Below, piece after piece: positions 9,737 to 19,302 of a DNA stretch of 64,000 nt (its first letter is position 1; the number at the start of each line of letters is the position of its first letter). Below the pieces are notes generated by a model. It was not told the DNA's origin. It searched no databases and saw nothing but the letters and a program-made list of their open reading frames with translations. This stretch comes from Sphingomonas sabuli (GTDB taxonomy: Bacteria; Pseudomonadota; Alphaproteobacteria; Sphingomonadales; Sphingomonadaceae): assembly GCF_014352855.1 (NCBI RefSeq), contig NZ_CP060697.1, positions 992,001 through 1,056,000 of the forward strand, written 5' to 3'. Made by a program: the position numbers and the translations under genes.

Positions 9737-10498
9737 TCAGGCCGAGGTGCGGCCGTAATCCTGGAATGAAAATGGGTGCGAGGCGGACAGGCCGCCATCG
9801 ACGGCAATCGTTTGCCCGTTGACATAGCTGGACGCTGGCGAAGCGAGGAACAAGGCGACGGCGGCGATTTCATCCGCTTCCCCGCCACGCCTCATCGGAT
9901 TGAGCTGGCCGATGCGGCCGTCGCTGCCGGTTGCCCGGGCGCGCTCGTAGATCGGCGCCGTCATGCCGGTTTCGATCAGGCCCGGGCAGATGGCATTGAT
10001 GCGCACCTGCGATCCCGCCAGCTGGGTGGCGGCGACCTTGACGAAATTTATGAGCCCCGCCTTGGACGCGGAATAGGCTGCCCCACCGGCACCTGCGCGA
10101 AGGCCAGCGACAGAGGCGGTGCAGACAATCGCTCCGCCGCCGCTGGCCTTCATGTGCGGCGCGGCATATTTGGTCAGCAGGAACGGGCCGATCAAATTGG
10201 TCTGCAGGATCGCCTGCCAGTCTTCGGCGCTTTGTTCGAACATCCCGGCCATGCCGCCGGAGACGCCGGCGTTGGCGAAGACGACGTCGATGCGGCCATG
10301 GTCGGCGACGGTCTGCTCGACCAGTGCCTGCACCTGGTCGTCCGACCCGGCGTTGAGCGGGACGATGCCCGCCCCTTCGCTACGATCGGCGGCGATGACG
10401 GTCGCGCCTTCGTCGCGGAACAGTCGTGCCGCCGCCCGGCCGATGCCCGACGCCGCACCGGTGACGATCGCCACCTTGCCGTCCAGAACGCCGGTCAA
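9737..10498 (-). CDS. SDR family oxidoreductase
   Basis: Short-chain dehydrogenase of 253 residues with a classical fold: cofactor motif TGAASGIG near residue 14, NAG (FANAGVSGG), catalytic Ser in TASVAG, YSASK (Tyr and Lys), and [10 protein letters not shown]. The acidic residue after strand 2 (AADRSEG) favours NAD(H). The start is TTG, whose TTGA overlaps the TGA stop of the upstream acyl-CoA dehydrogenase gene, so it is translationally coupled. Context with acyl-CoA dehydrogenase and FadJ suggests a lipid or branched-acid substrate, which is inference. Confidence 0.9.
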   Translation of the reverse strand: MTGVLDGKVAIVTGAASGIGRAAARLFRDEGATVIAADRSEGAGIVPLNAGSDDQVQALVEQTVADHGRIDVVFANAGVSGGMAGMFEQSAEDWQAILQTNLIGPFLLTKYAAPHMKASGGGAIVCTASVAGLRAGAGGAAYSASKAGLINFVKVAATQLAGSQVRINAICPGLIETGMTAPIYERARATGSDGRIGQLNPMRRGGEADEIAAVALFLASPASSYVNGQTIAVDGGLSASHPFSFQDYGRTSA

Positions 10499-11745
10499 TT
10501 GCGATCCCGCGGGCGGTGCTTGTCGAACTCGATCCGGGCGATGGCGCGGTTGTGGACCTCGTCCGGCCCGTCGGCGAGGCGCAGCGTGCGGATATGCGCC
10601 CAGCTCATTGCCAGCGGCGTGTCCTGGCCGACCCCGGCGCCGCCAAAGGCCTGCACCGCGTCGTCGATGACCTTCAGCGCCATTTGCGGCGCCTTGACCT
10701 TGATCATCGCGATTTCGGCGCGCGCGGCCTTGTTGCCGGAACGGTCCATCAGGTCGGCGGCCTTCAGGCACAGCAGCCGCGTCGCCTCGATCTCGATGCG
10801 TGCGTCGGCGACCCTCTGCTCCCAGATGCTATGTCCGGAAATACGCTTCCCGAACGCGACCCGGCTCTGCAGCCGCTTGCACATCAGCTCCAGCGCTTCC
10901 TCCGCCGCGCCGACGGTCCGCATGCAATGATGGATCCGGCCCGGGCCCAGCCGCCCCTGCGCGATTTCGAACCCTCGGCCTTCGCCGAGCAGCAAATTGC
11001 CCGCCGGCACCCGCACATTGTCGAGTGCGATTTCCATATGACCGTGCGGCGCGTCGTCGAAACCATAGACGGTCAGCGCCCGCTCCACGGTCAGCCCGGC
11101 CGCGTCCATCGGAATGAGGATCATCGATTGCTGCTGGTGGGTCGAGGCGGACGGATCGGTCTTGCCCATCAGGATCGCGACCTTGCAGCGCGGGTCCCCG
11201 GCGCCGGACGACCACCATTTGCGCCCGTTGATGACGTAATCGTCACCGTCGCGGACGATCGAACATTCGATGTTGGTCGCGTCGGACGAAGCGACCGCCG
11301 GTTCGGTCATCAGGAAGGCCGAACGGATGTCGCCGCGCATCAGCGGCGCGAGCCACGAATCCTTCTGCGCGCGCGAACCGTAGCGGTGCAGCACTTCCAT
11401 GTTGCCGGTGTCGGGCGCGGAGCAATTGAATATCTCGCTGGCCCAGGGGATGCGCCCCATCTCCTCCGCGCACAGCGCATATTCGAGGTTGGTCAGCTGC
11501 TCGCCTTCGAACGCAAAGCTGTCGTCGACCTGCGGCACGGCCGGCGCGGGCGGCATGAACAGGTTCCAAAGTCCCGCGTCGCGCGCTTTTGGCTTCAGCT
11601 CCTCGATCACCGCGATCGGTTGCCAGCGGTCGCCCGCTTCATGCTGCTGCTTGTAGTCGGCGATGCGCGGGCGGACATGTTCGTCCATGAACGCGCGGAC
11701 GCGGTCGCGGAAATGGGCCTGGCGCTCGGTAAGATCGAAATCCAC
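10495..11745 (-). CDS. Acyl-CoA dehydrogenase family protein
   Basis: FAD-dependent acyl-CoA dehydrogenase of 416 residues. Family features: an N-terminal helical domain ([25 protein letters not shown]), FAD-contact strands ([30 protein letters not shown]), and a C-terminal helical domain with [15 protein letters not shown] and the end sequence [14 protein letters not shown]. It starts with GTG. It resembles the long-chain/CaiA-type enzymes often annotated as fadE-like. First step of an acyl-CoA degradation route with the two downstream genes. Chain-length preference cannot be read from sequence. Confidence 0.92.
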   Translation of the reverse strand: MDFDLTERQAHFRDRVRAFMDEHVRPRIADYKQQHEAGDRWQPIAVIEELKPKARDAGLWNLFMPPAPAVPQVDDSFAFEGEQLTNLEYALCAEEMGRIPWASEIFNCSAPDTGNMEVLHRYGSRAQKDSWLAPLMRGDIRSAFLMTEPAVASSDATNIECSIVRDGDDYVINGRKWWSSGAGDPRCKVAILMGKTDPSASTHQQQSMILIPMDAAGLTVERALTVYGFDDAPHGHMEIALDNVRVPAGNLLLGEGRGFEIAQGRLGPGRIHHCMRTVGAAEEALELMCKRLQSRVAFGKRISGHSIWEQRVADARIEIEATRLLCLKAADLMDRSGNKAARAEIAMIKVKAPQMALKVIDDAVQAFGGAGVGQDTPLAMSWAHIRTLRLADGPDEVHNRAIARIEFDKHRPRDRN

Positions 11746-11784
11746 GGCCCCGCGCTGCCAGAAACCGCGCGCTCGCGCCAGTGT

Positions 11785-13038
11785 TCAGCTGTCGTCGGGC
11801 AGGGAACGGTCGACCAGCGCCACCGCGGTCACGTCGGCGGTGACGTTGAACACGGTCTTGAACATGTCGGGAATGGTTTCGACCACTAGGAATATAGCAA
11901 TGATTTCGAGCGGGATGCCGAACAGGGCCAGCACCGGTGCGCGCAGGGCGACGAAGGTGGCGGTCGACGGAATGCCGACCGATCCGACCTCCAGCAACGC
12001 ACCGACCAGCCCCGCCAGAAGCATCGCGGGTATGGCGAACGGCACGCCATAGACTGCGGCGGCATAGGTCGTGACCATGACGTGCGTTACCGGTGATGTG
12101 ACCCGCATCAGCGTCACCGCCAGCGGCGCTGAGATGGCGCTGGTGGTTTCGCGCAGGCCCAGCGCCTGGCAGCTTTTGAGGATGAGCGGCAGCGAGGCGA
12201 GCGAACTTTGCGTGCCGAACGCCACCGCCTGGGTCGGCAGCATCGCCCGGAATAAGCGGCCGGCAGGAAGCCGGGCGACGAGGATGGCAACAAGGTAAAG
12301 GATCAGGCCGAAGGCGATCAGCGCGACCACCACCAGCCCGATATAATGGGCCAGTCCGACCAGCAGATCGGTGCCATGCTGGTGCGCGGTCGCAATGACG
12401 AGGAAGAAAATACCGATCGGCGCGATCGCCAGTACCCAGCCGATGATAACGAACATCGCATCGGCAAGCCCGTTGAGGCCGTTGATGAGGGCGTCGCGGT
12501 GCGCCTTCTTGTCGATGCGCACGAGAGCGGCCCCGAACAGCAAGGCAAAAATCAGCACAGGCAACAGCGATGGGCCGGCCATTGCCGCGACGATGTTCTT
12601 CGGCACCATGCCCAGGATCATGTCGGCGACCGGCAACGGGGTTGCGTCGACTTCGCCGCCCATCGCTCGCAGCGCCTGCGCCACGCCGGCGGGCACGGGC
12701 GCAATCCCGTACAGCACCGTCGCAAGCGCCGCGCCGCTGAGAATGGCAAGGCCGTAGAGGGCGGCGACCGCGATCACCGTGCGTTGGGCGACGAGGCCGC
12801 CGGCGCCGATCCCGCGGCTGCGGCTGAAAGTCGTGGCGATCAGCGCGAACACCAGCGGCAGGATTGTCACCTGCAGCGCGGACAGCCAGACATTGCCGAT
12901 AATCGAGGCGACCTGGGCGACGCCGTCACCCCAGGCCGTGGTTCCTGCCGTGGGCAGCGCCAGTCCGACGACGGCGCCGAGTGCGAGCCCGGCCAGGATT
13001 TTCAACGCCAGCGGCGTCGTCTTCACTCTGGCCAGCAT
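11785..13038 (-). CDS. Dicarboxylate/amino acid:cation symporter (DAACS family)
   Basis: A 417-residue membrane transporter of the glutamate/dicarboxylate symporter fold. It has eight-plus hydrophobic helices, a re-entrant serine-rich loop (FGTQSSLASLPLILKS) and the second hairpin region with VGIPSTATF. The ATG at 13038 has a strong GGAGG 6 nt upstream; the frame further upstream belongs to shadow translation of the thioesterase gene. It follows the thioesterase gene with a 10-nt gap. Inferred role: sodium- or proton-coupled uptake of C4-dicarboxylates or acidic amino acids. Confidence 0.88.
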   Translation of the reverse strand: MLARVKTTPLALKILAGLALGAVVGLALPTAGTTAWGDGVAQVASIIGNVWLSALQVTILPLVFALIATTFSRSRGIGAGGLVAQRTVIAVAALYGLAILSGAALATVLYGIAPVPAGVAQALRAMGGEVDATPLPVADMILGMVPKNIVAAMAGPSLLPVLIFALLFGAALVRIDKKAHRDALINGLNGLADAMFVIIGWVLAIAPIGIFFLVIATAHQHGTDLLVGLAHYIGLVVVALIAFGLILYLVAILVARLPAGRLFRAMLPTQAVAFGTQSSLASLPLILKSCQALGLRETTSAISAPLAVTLMRVTSPVTHVMVTTYAAAVYGVPFAIPAMLLAGLVGALLEVGSVGIPSTATFVALRAPVLALFGIPLEIIAIFLVVETIPDMFKTVFNVTADVTAVALVDRSLPDDS

Positions 13039-13048
13039 GCGACCTCCA

Positions 13049-13438
13049 TCAGTCGTCTTCGCGATGATCGAGCAAGACGTTGACCCGTGCGCTGGCGATG
13101 GGCTGCTCGCGCTTTTCCTGCCAGGCGAAGGCCTCGACATTGGCCATGCGCGCGCCAAGCCGCTCGACCGTCGCGGCGGCAAAGGTTTCGCGCTGGGTGC
13201 CCGGCCGCATATAGTCCACGGTCACGGTCACCGGCTTCATTTCCACCGGCCGGTCGCCCAGCGCCTGTTCAAGCGCGGCAAAGGCCGCGAATTCCAGCAG
13301 CCCGGCGATCGCACCGCCATGCAAATAGCCCGGGCGGCCGACGACATCGTCGTGGAACGGGAGCACCGCCACCGGTTGGCCGTCGCGCTCCTCGAATCGC
13401 AGGCGCAGCAGCTCGGCATAAGGGGGAAGCGGGCGCAT
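13049..13438 (-). CDS. PaaI-type hotdog-fold thioesterase
   Basis: A 129-residue single hotdog domain. Seen: the acyl-CoA thioesterase signature GRPGYLHGGAIAGLLEFAAFAAL (His-Gly-Gly and a following acidic residue) and a second half with TVTVDYMRPG. Predicted to hydrolyse acyl-CoA esters in the cytoplasm. It lies upstream of, and probably is cotranscribed with, the DAACS symporter. It is divergent from purS, with a 74-nt gap. Confidence 0.88.
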   Translation of the reverse strand: MRPLPPYAELLRLRFEERDGQPVAVLPFHDDVVGRPGYLHGGAIAGLLEFAAFAALEQALGDRPVEMKPVTVTVDYMRPGTQRETFAAATVERLGARMANVEAFAWQEKREQPIASARVNVLLDHREDD

Positions 13439-13512
13439 CGTCCGCTTCTAGGCGCGGAAATCCCGGCCCGAAAGACTTGCCGCGCAGCCGCTGGAGCGTC
13501 ATAGGCGCGGCC

Positions 13513-13746
13513 ATGAAAACACGCGTCTTCATCACGCTCAAACCCGGCGTCCTCGACCCGCAGGGCAAGGCCATCCACCACGCGCTGGAAGGGCTCGGCT
13601 TTTCCGGGGTCAACGATGTCCGCGCCGGCAAGCTGATCGAGCTCGACGTCGACGACAGCACGACCGATTCGGATATCGAGGCGATGTGCAAGAAGCTACT
13701 CGCCAATACCGTTATCGAAAACTTCCGGATCGAACGGGGATCCTAG
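13513..13746 (+). CDS. purS: Phosphoribosylformylglycinamidine synthase subunit PurS
   Basis: Small structural subunit (77 residues) of the three-part FGAM synthase (PurS-PurQ-PurL) of purine biosynthesis, which converts FGAR to FGAM. It matches the family in length and in [20 protein letters not shown] and [11 protein letters not shown]. It is followed 2 nt later by purQ. purL is not in the window. Confidence 0.97.
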   Translation: MKTRVFITLKPGVLDPQGKAIHHALEGLGFSGVNDVRAGKLIELDVDDSTTDSDIEAMCKKLLANTVIENFRIERGS

Positions 13747-13748
13747 CC

Positions 13749-14414
13749 ATGAAGACCGCCGTCATCGTCTTTCCCGGTTCCAACTGCGACCGCGACCTGG
13801 CGGTGGCGCTGGAACAGGTCACGGGCCAGGCCCCGGCGATGGTCTGGCACCGCGAAACCGAACTGCCTGACGGCATCGGGTTCATCGGCCTGCCGGGCGG
13901 CTTTTCCTACGGCGACTATCTGCGCTCCGGCGCGATGGCGGCCCGCTCGCCGATCGTCAAAGCGGTGGTCGACGCGGCCAACCGCGGCGTTCCGGTGCTG
14001 GGCGTGTGCAACGGTTTCCAGGTGCTGACCGAAGCCGGCCTGCTGCCCGGCGCGCTGATGCGCAATGGCGGGCTGAACTTCGTATCGCGGCCAGTCGCGC
14101 TGACGGTCGAGAACAGCCAGACGCTGTTCACCAGTGGCTATGCAAAGGGCGAGACGATCCGCGTGCCGGTCGCGCATCACGATGGTAATTTCCAGGCCGA
14201 CGCCGACACGCTCGACCGCCTTGAAGGCGAAGGCCGGGTTGCCTTCCGCTATGCCGAAGAGGTCAACGGGTCGTCGCGCAACATCGCCGGCATCCTCAAC
14301 GATGCGGGCAACGTGCTGGGCATGATGCCGCACCCGGAACGGGCGATCGAACCGGCGCATGGCGGCACCGACGGCAGACGGTTGTTCGAAGGCCTGCTGG
14401 AAGCCGTCGCCTAA
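13749..14414 (+). CDS. purQ: Phosphoribosylformylglycinamidine synthase subunit PurQ
   Basis: Glutaminase subunit (221 residues) of FGAM synthase, supplying ammonia to PurL. Class I glutamine amidotransferase features: nucleophile Cys87 in [11 protein letters not shown], and the His/Glu pair in [11 protein letters not shown] near the C terminus. It starts 2 nt after purS. Its TAA stop shares bases with the TAG stop of the convergent small gene (CTAA at 14411-14414). Confidence 0.98.
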   Translation: MKTAVIVFPGSNCDRDLAVALEQVTGQAPAMVWHRETELPDGIGFIGLPGGFSYGDYLRSGAMAARSPIVKAVVDAANRGVPVLGVCNGFQVLTEAGLLPGALMRNGGLNFVSRPVALTVENSQTLFTSGYAKGETIRVPVAHHDGNFQADADTLDRLEGEGRVAFRYAEEVNGSSRNIAGILNDAGNVLGMMPHPERAIEPAHGGTDGRRLFEGLLEAVA

Positions 14415-14626
14415 CGCCCGCGGCGGACTGGCAGTTCGCGACAACCGACGGAACTGGGCGGAAGCACGCACCAATAAGCGCGGTCGGGCTTCTTGTCGTC
14501 GACCACGACGGTGCGCCGATCCATCGTCATCGGATCCTGGTAGATGACGACGGTCGTCGCCGATGCCGGGACGGTAGCGACCCCGAACGATCCGATCAGC
14601 AATGCGAGTAGCAGTCGCTTCAGCAT
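14411..14626 (-). CDS. Small secreted protein, unknown function
   Basis: 71 residues: a signal peptide ([23 protein letters not shown]) and a short mature part with two Cys (YWCVLPP and VGCRELP) that could form a disulfide. The ATG at 14626 is preceded by AGGGGG at good spacing. I do not recognise a family. It shares stop-codon bases with convergent purQ. Confidence 0.65.
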   Translation of the reverse strand: MLKRLLLALLIGSFGVATVPASATTVVIYQDPMTMDRRTVVVDDKKPDRAYWCVLPPSSVGCRELPVRRGR

Positions 14627-14724
14627 GCAATCCCCCTGATCGCCGCAAACTTCGCCCCGAACGTTGAACGGTGAGTGAACGCCGCTTTGAGTGGCCCGCA
14701 CATTTGGCTTACATCGCTCGGCAG

Positions 14725-14801
14725 GCGCCCGTAGCTCAGTTGGACAGAGCACGAGCCTTCTAAGCTTGGGGTCGCAGGTTCGAATCCTGCCGGGCGCGCC
14801 A
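14725..14801 (+). tRNA. tRNA-Arg (anticodon TCT)
   Basis: A complete 77-nt cloverleaf. The acceptor stem is GCGCCCG/CGGGCGC with encoded CCA at 14799-14801. The D arm is GCTC/GAGC. The anticodon stem is CGAGC/GCTTG with loop CTTCTAA (anticodon TCT, reading AGA/AGG). The T arm is GCAGG/CCTGC with loop TTCGAAT. It ends 5 nt before the stop codon of the convergent AraC-family gene. Confidence 0.97.
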
Positions 14802-14806
14802 GCCGT

Positions 14807-15646
14807 TCAGACTTTCCGCGTCGGCGCGGTGCCGAAGGCGCGGCGATGGGCGTGGCTGAAGCTGGCCCCGTCGGCAAAGCCATAGCGCAAGGCCGCCTGC
14901 GTACAGGTCATCTCCGCCCGTTCCACCGCGGCCCGCGCCGCTTCCAGCCGGATACGCCGGTGATAGGTCGACGGCGGCAATCCGAAGCAGGCGCGAAAGC
15001 TGCGCAACAAGTGGAATTGCGACACGCCCGCCGCGGCCGCGACTTCGCCCAGCGCGACCGGCCGGTCGTCGACATCGTGCAGGTACGCGCGCGCCAGCGT
15101 CAGCTTGCGCAGCAGGTCGTAACGGGTGACCGGCCGGCTTGCCGCGAGGGCGGAGAGATGGCCGAGCGCCTCTTCCATCAGCGTTTCGAAATGCCGGGCG
15201 GTACCGGCGGCGAGGTGTTCGGCGACCCGGGCGCGTGGGCTTGGTCCGGTGGCCATTTGCCGGTGCGACCGGGCAAGCATCTGTCCCAGCGTCGAACAGC
15301 TTGCGGCGAACAGTAACGGCGCCTCCATCGGCGCGCTCTGCGTATCGAGGCACTTGAGCCCCAGGCACATGCCGCTGGCGGCACCGGACTGGTGCGCAAT
15401 TTCCACTTCGCCAGCCATGCCCGGCGGGACGGCGAGAAACTGGCCGGCGGCGACCGGAAAGGTCTTCCCGCCATAGCGGTACAGTTCCTTGCCGGCCGCG
15501 ACGTATTTCAACATGAAATGGCCCCGTGCGCCGGTTTCCGCGGCGCCGCGAGAAAGGTTGGACATCACAATCACGTTGGGCGGCCGGGTCTGTCCCATTC
15601 CGCCGCCGGTCAACGTTCCGACGAGATCGATCAGCTGGACGGTCAT
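14807..15646 (-). CDS. AraC family transcriptional regulator
   Basis: A 279-residue regulator. It has an N-terminal cupin-like sensing region and a C-terminal AraC double HTH at about residues 175-279 (RPVALGEVAAAAGVSQFHLLRSFRACFGLPPSTYHRRIRLEAAR, then TCTQAALRYGFADGASFSHAHRRAFGTAP). I chose ATG at 15646; a TTG 12 codons upstream is also possible. The target genes are not obvious. It is divergent from the beta-barrel protein gene at 15811, which is one candidate. Confidence 0.9.
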   Translation of the reverse strand: MTVQLIDLVGTLTGGGMGQTRPPNVIVMSNLSRGAAETGARGHFMLKYVAAGKELYRYGGKTFPVAAGQFLAVPPGMAGEVEIAHQSGAASGMCLGLKCLDTQSAPMEAPLLFAASCSTLGQMLARSHRQMATGPSPRARVAEHLAAGTARHFETLMEEALGHLSALAASRPVTRYDLLRKLTLARAYLHDVDDRPVALGEVAAAAGVSQFHLLRSFRACFGLPPSTYHRRIRLEAARAAVERAEMTCTQAALRYGFADGASFSHAHRRAFGTAPTRKV

Positions 15647-15810
15647 CGGCCGTCGTGCCCCCTGAAAAGCAAGAAACGACAACGCCTTCGCGCTGCCGGC
15701 TGGTTAGCACCCACGACCTAGGGCGGCGGCGGGCGCGGCACACAGCTCCATTCTGCAAAGGGGGGTGCGCGTTCTGCTGGCGATGCCCGGAACACAGGTC
15801 ATTGGGGATC

Positions 15811-16461
15811 ATGATGCGTAAGATTTCGATAGTATGCGGGGCGGTTGCCGCCGCGATGGCAGCAACGCCGGCGGCGGCGGCGCCGTTTACCGGGCCGCGC
15901 GTGGAAGTCAGGGCAGGCTGGGAGCAGCTGTCCATGGACGTGGATTACGAGGACGAGGACGAGAATGAGTTCGCAGGCAGCGACGATGCCAGCAGCGCCA
16001 CCTTCGGTGCCGAAGCGGGCTATGATTTCGACATCGGGTCGGGCGCGATCGCGGGCGCCTATGCCGGCGTCGAATTCGGCAGCGCCAAGCCCAGATCGAC
16101 TTTGTTCGGCAATGACGAGTTCAGTGCCCGGCTGGGCCGCAACGCCACCTTCGGCGTGCGCTTCGGCGGGCAGGTGTCGCCCGGCGCAATGCTGTACGTC
16201 AAAGGCGGGTACAGCAACGGCCGGGTGAAAGCGGCCTATGACGGCGGAACGGCGACGCCGATCAACCTGTCCGACAGCTTCAACCGCGAAGGCTATCACG
16301 TCGGCGCCGGCGGCGAAGTGGCGCTCGGCACACGCGTTTACGCGCGCGCCGAATATGTCCGCACGTCGTACGAAGAGTATCTCTATCCCGACTTCGAAAC
16401 CACCGGCAGCCTGAAGAACCGCCGCAACCAGCTGCTGCTCGGCGTCGGTGCCCGTTTCTAG
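15811..16461 (+). CDS. Outer-membrane beta-barrel (opacity/porin-like) protein
   Basis: 216 residues: a signal peptide (about 1-24, ending AAAA), then alternating amphipathic strands with acidic extracellular-type loops (DVDYEDEDENE) and a C-terminal strand ending LLLGVGARF. The terminal Phe is the usual BAM targeting signal. Strand pattern and length suit an 8-stranded OmpA/OmpX/Omp25-type barrel. GGGGA precedes the tandem ATGATG at 15811. Specific function unknown. Confidence 0.85.
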   Translation: MMRKISIVCGAVAAAMAATPAAAAPFTGPRVEVRAGWEQLSMDVDYEDEDENEFAGSDDASSATFGAEAGYDFDIGSGAIAGAYAGVEFGSAKPRSTLFGNDEFSARLGRNATFGVRFGGQVSPGAMLYVKGGYSNGRVKAAYDGGTATPINLSDSFNREGYHVGAGGEVALGTRVYARAEYVRTSYEEYLYPDFETTGSLKNRRNQLLLGVGARF

Positions 16462-16600
16462 GCTTTAGGCAGGGGAACCCATGGGGAGGCCGGTACCATG
16501 CGTGCCGGCCTCTTCCGCATCCCGTCCGACCCCTCGCAAATTCCTGCTGGCCTTTGCCCGCGACGCAGCGCAGATTGGCGCGCGTTCGGGGGAACCATGC

Positions 16601-16987
16601 ATGACTGACCAATTGCCCAGCAAGCGCGATCCGCTGTTCGCCGACTTCGCCTTCCTGGGCAACATGGGCTTCTTCCTGTTTCCGGCCGGCATCGTCGTCC
16701 TGATGATCGTCCCGGTGGTGCTGGTCTGGCAGCTGCTGGAATGGATGGAAAAGGGCCGCTGGCCGGCCATGTCGACCGCGGACGGCCTGCACTACGTCGG
16801 GCTGGCAGAGCCGCATTTCCAGAACCGCACGATCGAGGACCTTAGCGCGACCGTGCTGGCCGCGCCGCTGACCCTTGTCGTTCTAATCTTCGTCGGCGGG
16901 TTCCTGTATCTCTACGCGCTGTTCAGCAAATGGCTGGAACGACACTGCGAGCCGGACAAGGCAAACCGCGCGCGGCGCTTCCGCTAA
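16601..16987 (+). CDS. Hypothetical two-helix membrane protein
   Basis: 128 residues with two predicted transmembrane helices (about 23-47, GFFLFPAGIVVLMIVPVVLVW, and about 87-108, LAAPLTLVVLIFVGGFLYLY) and a basic C terminus. I chose the ATG at 16601, 7 nt after GGGGGA; an upstream in-frame start would add a tail that does not look like protein. I recognise no family. The TAA stop shares CTAA (16984-16987) with the convergent oxidase gene. Confidence 0.6.
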   Translation: MTDQLPSKRDPLFADFAFLGNMGFFLFPAGIVVLMIVPVVLVWQLLEWMEKGRWPAMSTADGLHYVGLAEPHFQNRTIEDLSATVLAAPLTLVVLIFVGGFLYLYALFSKWLERHCEPDKANRARRFR

Positions 16988-18402
16988 CCGACCAGTTTGC
17001 CCGGGTTCATGATGCCGCGCGGGTCCAGCGCGGCCTTGATCGCGCACAGGGCGGCAAGGTCGCCGGGCGGGGCCAGCCGCGCCAGCTCCGCCCGCTTCAT
17101 CTGGCCGATGCCATGTTCGGCCGAAATCGACCCGCCGGCCTGCGTCACCAGATCGTCGACGAAGCGTTCGATCCCGGGGCCCTCGCGCGCCGTCCAGCCC
17201 TCGCGGGCCTGGCGTCCGGCGCGCACGTGAAAATGGAGGTTGCCATCGCCAAGATGGCCGAAGGCGCTGGCGACCGTTCCGGGGAAAGCGGCTTCGACGG
17301 CGGCCTTCGCCTCGATCAGGAAGCGGGGCATGTCGGCGACCGGCACGGAGATATCATGCGCGGTGGACGGGCCTTCGGCCCGCTCCGCCTCCGACAGCGA
17401 ATCGCGAATGCGCCAAAGCGCAGCGGCCTGCGCTTCGGACGCCGCCACCGTCGCGTCCTCGACCAGGCCTGCCTCGATGGCGTCGCCCAGCAGGTCCTGC
17501 ACCATCGGCACCGGATCGAAATCGGCGGTCGCCGACGTCGCCTCTATCAGCACGTGCCACGCATGGCGGCCGTTCAGCGGGCTGCGAATGCCCGGAATAT
17601 GGTCGACTGCCAGCGCCAAGCCGTCGCCGGAAATCAGTTCGAAGCCTTCGACACGGTCGGTCCGTTCTTCCATGTGGCGGAGCAGCTTCAAGGCCGCGCC
17701 GGGATCGGCAACGCCGGCCCAGGCAACCGCGCGCCGCTGAACCGCCGGGACCAGCCGCAAGGCGGCGGCGGTGACGATGCCGAGCGTGCCTTCGGCCCCG
17801 ATCAGCAACTGGTCGATGCTGTATCCGCGATTGTCCTTTTTCAGCCCCGACAGGCCGTTGTGTACGGCGCCGTCGGGCAACACCACCTCCAGTCCCGCCA
17901 CCAGCGCGCGCATGGTTCCGAAGCGCAGCACCTGCGTCCCGCCGGCGTTGGTCGAAACGAGGCCGCCGATGGTGCAACTGCCGCGCGCGCCGAGCGTCAG
18001 CGGGAAGCGGCGGCCGACGGCCGCGGCCCGGTCGTGCAGGTCGGCCAGGATCACGCCCGCTTCCGCCACGGCAAGATTGGCGTCGGCGTCGATGGCGCGG
18101 AGGCGGTTCATCCGTCGCAGCGAGAAGAGTAGCGCCGACCCGTCGGCCGGCGGCGTCGCGCCCCCGACCATCGACGTATTGCCCCCTTGCGGCACCAGCG
18201 GCACGCCGAGGCGACCTGCCAGATGTACCATGGCCGCGACTTCCTCGGTCGAAGCCGGCGACAGGATCGCCCGGGCCTCGCCGCGGAAGCGCCCGCGCCA
18301 GTCCGTCAGCCAGGGTTCAAGGGCCGCTCGGTCGGTCAGCGCCGCCTTGGGCCCGAACCTTTCCTGCACGTCCCTGATCAGTCGGTCGGCGGCGTCAGTC
18401 AC
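16984..18402 (-). CDS. FAD-binding oxidase/dehydrogenase (GlcD / D-2-hydroxyacid type)
   Basis: A 472-residue VAO/PCMH-family flavoprotein. The FAD-binding domain carries PQGGNTSMVGG, LGARGSCTIGGLVSTNAGGTQVLRFGTMR and IGAEGTLGIVTAA. The C-terminal FAD-oxidase domain carries the metal/substrate motif FGHLGDGNLHFHV and the end EHGIGQMKRAEL...DPRGIMNPGKL. This fits the D-lactate/glycolate/D-2-hydroxyglutarate dehydrogenase group, which oxidises a 2-hydroxyacid. I chose GTG at 18402, which avoids running into the divergent folA start. Confidence 0.9.
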   Translation of the reverse strand: MTDAADRLIRDVQERFGPKAALTDRAALEPWLTDWRGRFRGEARAILSPASTEEVAAMVHLAGRLGVPLVPQGGNTSMVGGATPPADGSALLFSLRRMNRLRAIDADANLAVAEAGVILADLHDRAAAVGRRFPLTLGARGSCTIGGLVSTNAGGTQVLRFGTMRALVAGLEVVLPDGAVHNGLSGLKKDNRGYSIDQLLIGAEGTLGIVTAAALRLVPAVQRRAVAWAGVADPGAALKLLRHMEERTDRVEGFELISGDGLALAVDHIPGIRSPLNGRHAWHVLIEATSATADFDPVPMVQDLLGDAIEAGLVEDATVAASEAQAAALWRIRDSLSEAERAEGPSTAHDISVPVADMPRFLIEAKAAVEAAFPGTVASAFGHLGDGNLHFHVRAGRQAREGWTAREGPGIERFVDDLVTQAGGSISAEHGIGQMKRAELARLAPPGDLAALCAIKAALDPRGIMNPGKLVG

Positions 18403-18446
18403 GCGGCCTACTTGGCATCGCCGGCGCCGCGCGGCAAACGCGACGC

Positions 18447-18941
18447 ATGACCGGACGCCCAAGCATCACCATCGTCGTCGCCCGCGCCCATAACGGAACT
18501 ATCGGCAGGGACGGCGGTTTGCCCTGGCACATTCCCGCCGACCTGAAGCGCTTCAAGGCGCTGACCATGGGATCGGCGATGATCATGGGACGCAAGACAT
18601 TCGAAAGCCTGCCCGGCCTGCTGCCGGGGCGCCGGCACATCGTGATCACGCGGGACACGGGCTGGCAAGCGGCTGGTGCCGAGACCGCGCATTCGCGCGA
18701 CGAGGCTCTTGCGCTGGCGGGCAACGACCCGGTTTCGGTCATCGGCGGCGCCGCGATTTTCGCGATGTTCCTGCCGATCGCCGACCGGGTCGAACTGACC
18801 GACGTTCTGGCGGACATCGCCGGAGATACAAAAATGCCAGACCCACGCGACGGCGCGGCCTGGCATGAGACGGAAGTCGCGGTCCATGCGGCCGCAGACG
18901 GGCGGCCCGGCTTCCGGTTCGTGACCCTGGAAAGGATCTAG
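18447..18941 (+). CDS. folA: Dihydrofolate reductase
   Basis: 164 residues, typical for bacterial DHFR, which reduces dihydrofolate with NADPH. Conserved features: IGRDGGLPWHIPADLKRFK (active-site loop, with the catalytic acidic position in PADLKRF), IMGRKTFESL, LPGRRHIVITR, and VIGGAAIFAMFLPIADRVELT. It is divergent from the FAD oxidase with a 44-nt gap. thyA is not adjacent in the window. Confidence 0.96.
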   Translation: MTGRPSITIVVARAHNGTIGRDGGLPWHIPADLKRFKALTMGSAMIMGRKTFESLPGLLPGRRHIVITRDTGWQAAGAETAHSRDEALALAGNDPVSVIGGAAIFAMFLPIADRVELTDVLADIAGDTKMPDPRDGAAWHETEVAVHAAADGRPGFRFVTLERI

Positions 18942-18944
18942 CGG

Positions 18945-18966
18945 CCCCGCGCCGCACGGCGCGGGG
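18945..18966. terminator. Hairpin between convergent folA and small secreted gene
   Basis: A perfect 9-bp GC stem (CCCCGCGCC / GGCGCGGGG) with a GCAC tetraloop, between the stops of two convergent genes. Neither side has a T-run, so it may act as an RNA-stabilising end or a weak bidirectional terminator. Confidence 0.5.
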
Positions 18967-18975
18967 TAACGCCGC

Positions 18976-19230
18976 TTAGCCGCCGAACTTGGGCGGATCG
19001 GTCCGGCGCTGACGGGCGCGGTCGAGCGCGTCCTGCGCATTCTCGGACCCTTCGGTCCATTCGCGCTTGGTCTTGCAGATGCGCTTGCGCACGTGCGAGC
19101 CGACGAAGCTCTCGGACTTGCAAACGACCTTGTCGCCATCGTCCACAGCCTTCTGGGGCTCGGACTGGGCCGCTACGGCAGCCGTGGCGAGCAGCGGCAG
19201 CGCTGCAATGGTCAGGATTACGTTACGCAT
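18976..19230 (-). CDS. Small secreted protein of the Cx14-15C(K/Q)T..W family (copy 1)
   Basis: 84 residues. A signal peptide (1-20, ends AVAA) is followed by a motif shared with two other proteins of this window (38714-38938 and 40767-40997): Cys, then 14-15 residues including G-S/T-R/H, then C-K-T-K-R-E-W. The mature part ends in a charged helix (ENAQDALDRARQRR). GGAGG precedes the ATG. No function known to me. The paired Cys in an exported protein suggests a disulfide. It lies downstream of adk on the same strand, with a 72-nt gap. Confidence 0.75.
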   Translation of the reverse strand: MRNVILTIAALPLLATAAVAAQSEPQKAVDDGDKVVCKSESFVGSHVRKRICKTKREWTEGSENAQDALDRARQRRTDPPKFGG

Positions 19231-19302
19231 CGATGGCCCTCCAAGTCTAAGCCGTTGAATGTAGCGGATTATGCCGATTTGTCAAAAGGCCCTGAACCGC
19301 CA

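Noticed and set aside
14725..14801. tRNA-Arg as an integration (att) site
   Set aside because: No integrase and no repeated 3' tRNA fragment is visible nearby; flanking genes look native.
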